From: Lentisphaeria bacterium UBA1829
GTDB lineage: Bacteria > Verrucomicrobiota > Lentisphaeria > Victivallales > UBA1829
Direction of reading: 5' to 3'
DNA length: 6,702 bases
Assembly (NCBI GenBank): GCA_002338895.1
Contig: DDJH01000199.1
Location: 2,535 to 9,236 of the forward strand
In this document: piece after piece, positions 3,901 through 6,702 of the stretch
How positions within the stretch are numbered: the first letter of the stretch is position 1
Layout: each line of letters opens with the position of its first letter
Translations under genes and position numbers: made by a program
The notes under the pieces: generated by a model
What the model saw: the letters and a program-made list of their open reading frames with translations, nothing else
Told to the model about the DNA's origin: nothing
Database searches by the model: none

Positions 3901-6702
3901 TTATCGAGTCGCCGTTTTTTCCGGAAGGAGGACAAAGTCCGGGAAGAGTCCGGGGCGTTTCGGAATCCGGCCGATTCCGGGCTGAAGTTCCAGCCATCCG
4001 ATCCGCTGTTTCCCATTGTTCAGATTCACAAGGAAGTTGAAGCGGGTCATGGCTCCCGCTGTCAGCTTGAAAGGACTGATCGAAACGGGGGGAAGAGCGA
4101 TCTCATACACCACGCGGTCGGGTGTCCGGCGGAGAGCGAATTCCACCTGCCGGTTCACGCCGACCGCCTTCGGAAGACTGTCATAGGTGCTTGCCGAAGC
4201 ATAGGCGCAGATCACAAGAGGCTGTTTTTTGAAAAGGGCGAAGGAGTATTCAAAATCATCGTCCTGGTAGCCGGCCTGGGCCCGGGCGGCGTTGCAGACG
4301 GTGTCGAACGCGATCTGAACACTGTCCCCCTTCCAGATGGATGCTTCTCCGTACCGGTCCTCGGGATAAAAGGACTTTTTCCGGACTTCGAACGAGAGGT
4401 ACAGACGCGATTCGTTCCAGAACGAGCGGAACAGCACCGTGGTTTTTTCCTCCTCCGGCGTCAAGACGGCCTGTTCCCGCACCGCGTCGGATGCGTCAAG
4501 ACGAATCGGAGTGACAACGGGCCAGTCGGAAAGATCTCCATCAATCCGCGGTCGTTTTCCGGACCAGGGCACGAGAATGGCGCGGAGCCGGACCTCCTCT
4601 TTCCGGAGAAAATTCAACCGGGGGACGGAAATTTCCACTCTTCCCGGAACAGCGACCAATCCAAACGGTCCGACGCCCCGGAACGACAGAGTTTTCGTCT
4701 GTTCCGCAGGAATGTCATGGAACTCGGCATTCGAGACGGTCCCCTTTCCCGTGAACCGGACGGATCCGGATATCGGAGAACCGGTGAGATTCCGGATGGA
4801 GATTTCCACGGAATCCTGTCCGGTCACCTTCACCGCCGTCTGGACCACCTCGCCAGTGACGGGTCTCCGGGCGGAGCCGATCACCTTCGCCAGTTCCCGG
4901 ACCGGGAGCTCCGATTCCAGGTAGACAGGATATTCACTCAGCAGGAAACGATCGCCATCCACCCGGGATCCCATCATGTCATACGCGCGGAATTTCCGGG
5001 AGAAGTGGATGGGGTCCGGTTTTCCGTTCCATTTCCAGAGGACCGCGATCCGCCGGTCGGAACGGTCGAAGATGAAGCAGCGGCAGTCCACACCGATCCG
5101 GACCTGTCCGGCGGGAACGGCACTCTCCAGACGATCCGCGGCGGCACGGACGGCAAACAGCAGAGGTCCCGGATGAGGAGCACAGTTGCTGTCGCCATTC
5201 CCCGCGAGAATCACGTGCCAGTTTGTCCCGGCGATGATTCCACCTCCCGCGGAATAGTGAAAATACTTTTCCAGTCCGTTTGCAAATCCGATCAGATGAT
5301 TCCGGATGTCGCGGGCGACAAACAGCCGGGCCCGCTCCGGCAGCAGATTGTTCGGAGAGTGCGACGGATATGCCCGTCCGGCCTCGGTTCCGTAAAACGC
5401 ATACGGTTTTCCGAACCGGGCCACCGCTTTGGAAAGACTCCGGAGATCCTCTCCGTAATCCGGCAGTTCCGGCAGCTGACGATACGGATGTTCGGAAAGA
5501 ATGTCGTAGCAGTCGGCGGCCCCCTTCCCCAGCACGGTTTCGATCCAGCTGACAACGGTTTTGCAGGGAGTCGGTCCGGCGATTTTCGCTCCCGGATCGG
5601 CGCGGCGGATCACCGGGGCAAGCGCCTTTGCACATTCCGCCACCGTCTCGGCGTTTGCCTCCGTCAGACGCGAGGGATCCGGATTCGGGGATCGTCCCGA
5701 CCAGATATTCGGCTCATTGAGAAGCTCATAGACATCCACCGCACCCTTCACCGTTTCGATTTTCTTTTTCAGCAGCTCCTTCCAAAGCGAATAATCCCTG
5801 GGCAGGAAAAACTGTTCCTTCGGATTCGGATTGAAGCTCCCGACGTTCAGGAGCGTGAAGAATCCCGCCTTGTGAAAACGGACCGGGTCCCGGAAATCCC
5901 AGAGACGCACGGAGCCGATGCGGAAAGGCTTCAGCAGAGCGATCACCCGGTCCGCATTGAAACGATCGGTCGCATCAATGTTGATTCCGAAACGGGGATT
6001 CAGCGGGCCGGGCGGATCCACGACGCCGACGGGAAGAACATGATTCTGTTTTTTCCCGTCCGATTCCGCCTCCACGATCAGAGTCAGAGCCCCGCGGACA
6101 TTCTTCGGAGGAACGATCCGGATTGTTTCGCGGTGCGGCAAGGCGACCGTCTCCGGACGCCCCGACGCGACCTCTTTTCCGAAGAAATCGAGCAGTTTCC
6201 ACGACCGGCGCATCTGTTTTGCGGAAGGAAGGACGGGACGGAAAGAGAGATCTGCCGCGATCGTCTCATCGGAGAAATAGAGTTTTTCCTTTTTGTCGAG
6301 CGCCCCGGCAATCCAGACGGAGGATTCCTCGCGGAACACCGAATCGGAATCCTGATGATACGAAAGGTCATCCAGATAGACCGTCGATCCGGGCTTGAAA
6401 TCGAATCGGGGATATGCAAGATTGTATCCGAACGAGGAGAAATCGCTTCCGATCACCGTAATTCCGGGCAGAGAACGCATTCCCCACGATGGGATCGAAA
6501 GCACATAGCGTTTCCATTCCCGTCCGACCGTGACATTTTTCAGATACGTCACCGCGTTCTTCGGGAAAAGATTCATGCCGACCACCGTCGGTTTTTCGGC
6601 CTTCATCCAGACCGAAAGCGTGGCGGGTCTTCCGGGCACCGTCGGCACCGCGTTGAAATAGAGCTGGTTGATGCTGTTCTCCGGAGACGTGATCTTGAAG
6701 GA
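3901..6702 (-). CDS. Multi-domain clan GH-A (GH39-like) glycoside hydrolase with CBM4/9-like and CBM9-like modules (5' partial)
   Basis: The stop is TAA at 3901-3903 (reverse strand) and the frame is open to the right edge, giving 933 visible residues. The GTG at 6648 is internal, because protein-like sequence of the same domain continues above it. Visible residues 1-118 are a jelly-roll resembling CBM4/9 (PATLSVWMKAEKP, ending VYLDDLSYH). Residues 125-230 look Ig-like. The barrel spans about 235-520: VRLWDF at 265-270, LLNEPN with acid/base E330 (5713-5715), SEHPY at 403-407, and YGTEAG with nucleophile E440 (5383-5385). A beta region with AYDMMGSRVDG (573-583) follows, then an Ig-like stretch at about 618-698. 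The end (715-923) is CBM9-like: RIDGDLSDW, IWKGDSVQIAFD and the closing GWLELQPGIG/LFPDFVLLPE motifs. The barrel is GH39-like; GH79 or another GH-A family is possible. By family it should be a retaining glycosidase of unknown substrate, exported if the missing N-terminus carries a signal peptide. Its bases are visibly richer in G+C than parts of the converging hydrolase. Confidence 0.9.
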   Translation of the reverse strand, partial: SFKITSPENSINQLYFNAVPTVPGRPATLSVWMKAEKPTVVGMNLFPKNAVTYLKNVTVGREWKRYVLSIPSWGMRSLPGITVIGSDFSSFGYNLAYPRFDFKPGSTVYLDDLSYHQDSDSVFREESSVWIAGALDKKEKLYFSDETIAADLSFRPVLPSAKQMRRSWKLLDFFGKEVASGRPETVALPHRETIRIVPPKNVRGALTLIVEAESDGKKQNHVLPVGVVDPPGPLNPRFGINIDATDRFNADRVIALLKPFRIGSVRLWDFRDPVRFHKAGFFTLLNVGSFNPNPKEQFFLPRDYSLWKELLKKKIETVKGAVDVYELLNEPNIWSGRSPNPDPSRLTEANAETVAECAKALAPVIRRADPGAKIAGPTPCKTVVSWIETVLGKGAADCYDILSEHPYRQLPELPDYGEDLRSLSKAVARFGKPYAFYGTEAGRAYPSHSPNNLLPERARLFVARDIRNHLIGFANGLEKYFHYSAGGGIIAGTNWHVILAGNGDSNCAPHPGPLLFAVRAAADRLESAVPAGQVRIGVDCRCFIFDRSDRRIAVLWKWNGKPDPIHFSRKFRAYDMMGSRVDGDRFLLSEYPVYLESELPVRELAKVIGSARRPVTGEVVQTAVKVTGQDSVEISIRNLTGSPISGSVRFTGKGTVSNAEFHDIPAEQTKTLSFRGVGPFGLVAVPGRVEISVPRLNFLRKEEVRLRAILVPWSGKRPRIDGDLSDWPVVTPIRLDASDAVREQAVLTPEEEKTTVLFRSFWNESRLYLSFEVRKKSFYPEDRYGEASIWKGDSVQIAFDTVCNAARAQAGYQDDDFEYSFALFKKQPLVICAYASASTYDSLPKAVGVNRQVEFALRRTPDRVVYEIALPPVSISPFKLTAGAMTRFNFLVNLNNGKQRIGWLELQPGIGRIPKRPGLFPDFVLLPEKTATR

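Noticed and set aside
3508..3997. Overlapping open frames on both strands spanning the convergent gap
   Set aside because: They overlap the ends of both real genes, have no ribosome-binding site or recognisable protein features, and would include the stem-loop at 3728-3757 as coding sequence.
6646..6648. GTG as start of the minus-strand hydrolase
   Set aside because: The frame stays open above it to the window edge, and the residues there continue the same carbohydrate-binding-like domain, so the true start lies outside.

Overview
This window looks like chromosomal DNA from a bacterium of the Lentisphaerota (Victivallis-like) or a neighbouring PVC lineage. The inference rests on three things seen together: a pseudopilin-type protein ending in an H-X9-DG motif, and two very large secreted-type glycoside hydrolases with multi-domain layouts common in that group. 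No rRNA, tRNA, mobile element or CRISPR is present to fix the taxonomy, so the assignment stays an inference.

Layout. Positions 2-301 (+) hold the 3' end of a pseudopilin-like gene whose N-terminal methylation helix lies outside the window. A 140-base gap (302-441) contains an imperfect inverted repeat and a Shine-Dalgarno-like AAAGGA. Positions 442-3666 (+) encode a complete 1074-residue exported protein. It has a long beta-rich N-terminal half, a clan GH-A (GH5-like) TIM barrel with acid/base E617 and nucleophile E756, and a short beta-rich tail. A 24-bp perfect palindrome sits inside the last 135 bases of this gene. The convergent intergenic region 3667-3900 carries a perfect 10-bp stem-loop and a cluster of CCGGAA words. 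Positions 3901-6702 (-) hold a second large glycoside hydrolase running off the right edge (5' end missing), with a CBM4/9-like module, a GH39-like clan GH-A barrel, an Ig-like region and a C-terminal CBM9-like module.

How it may work together. Both enzymes appear to be retaining glycosidases acting outside the cytoplasm on a polysaccharide or glycoconjugate; neither substrate can be read from the sequence. The pseudopilin gene just upstream of the first enzyme, on the same strand, may serve at the cell surface or in a secretion apparatus, but that link is inferred from proximity only. I found no convincing new system of the defence or mobile-element type. The most unusual signals are the palindrome at 3535-3558 and the stem-loop at 3728-3757, both near where the two hydrolase genes converge.
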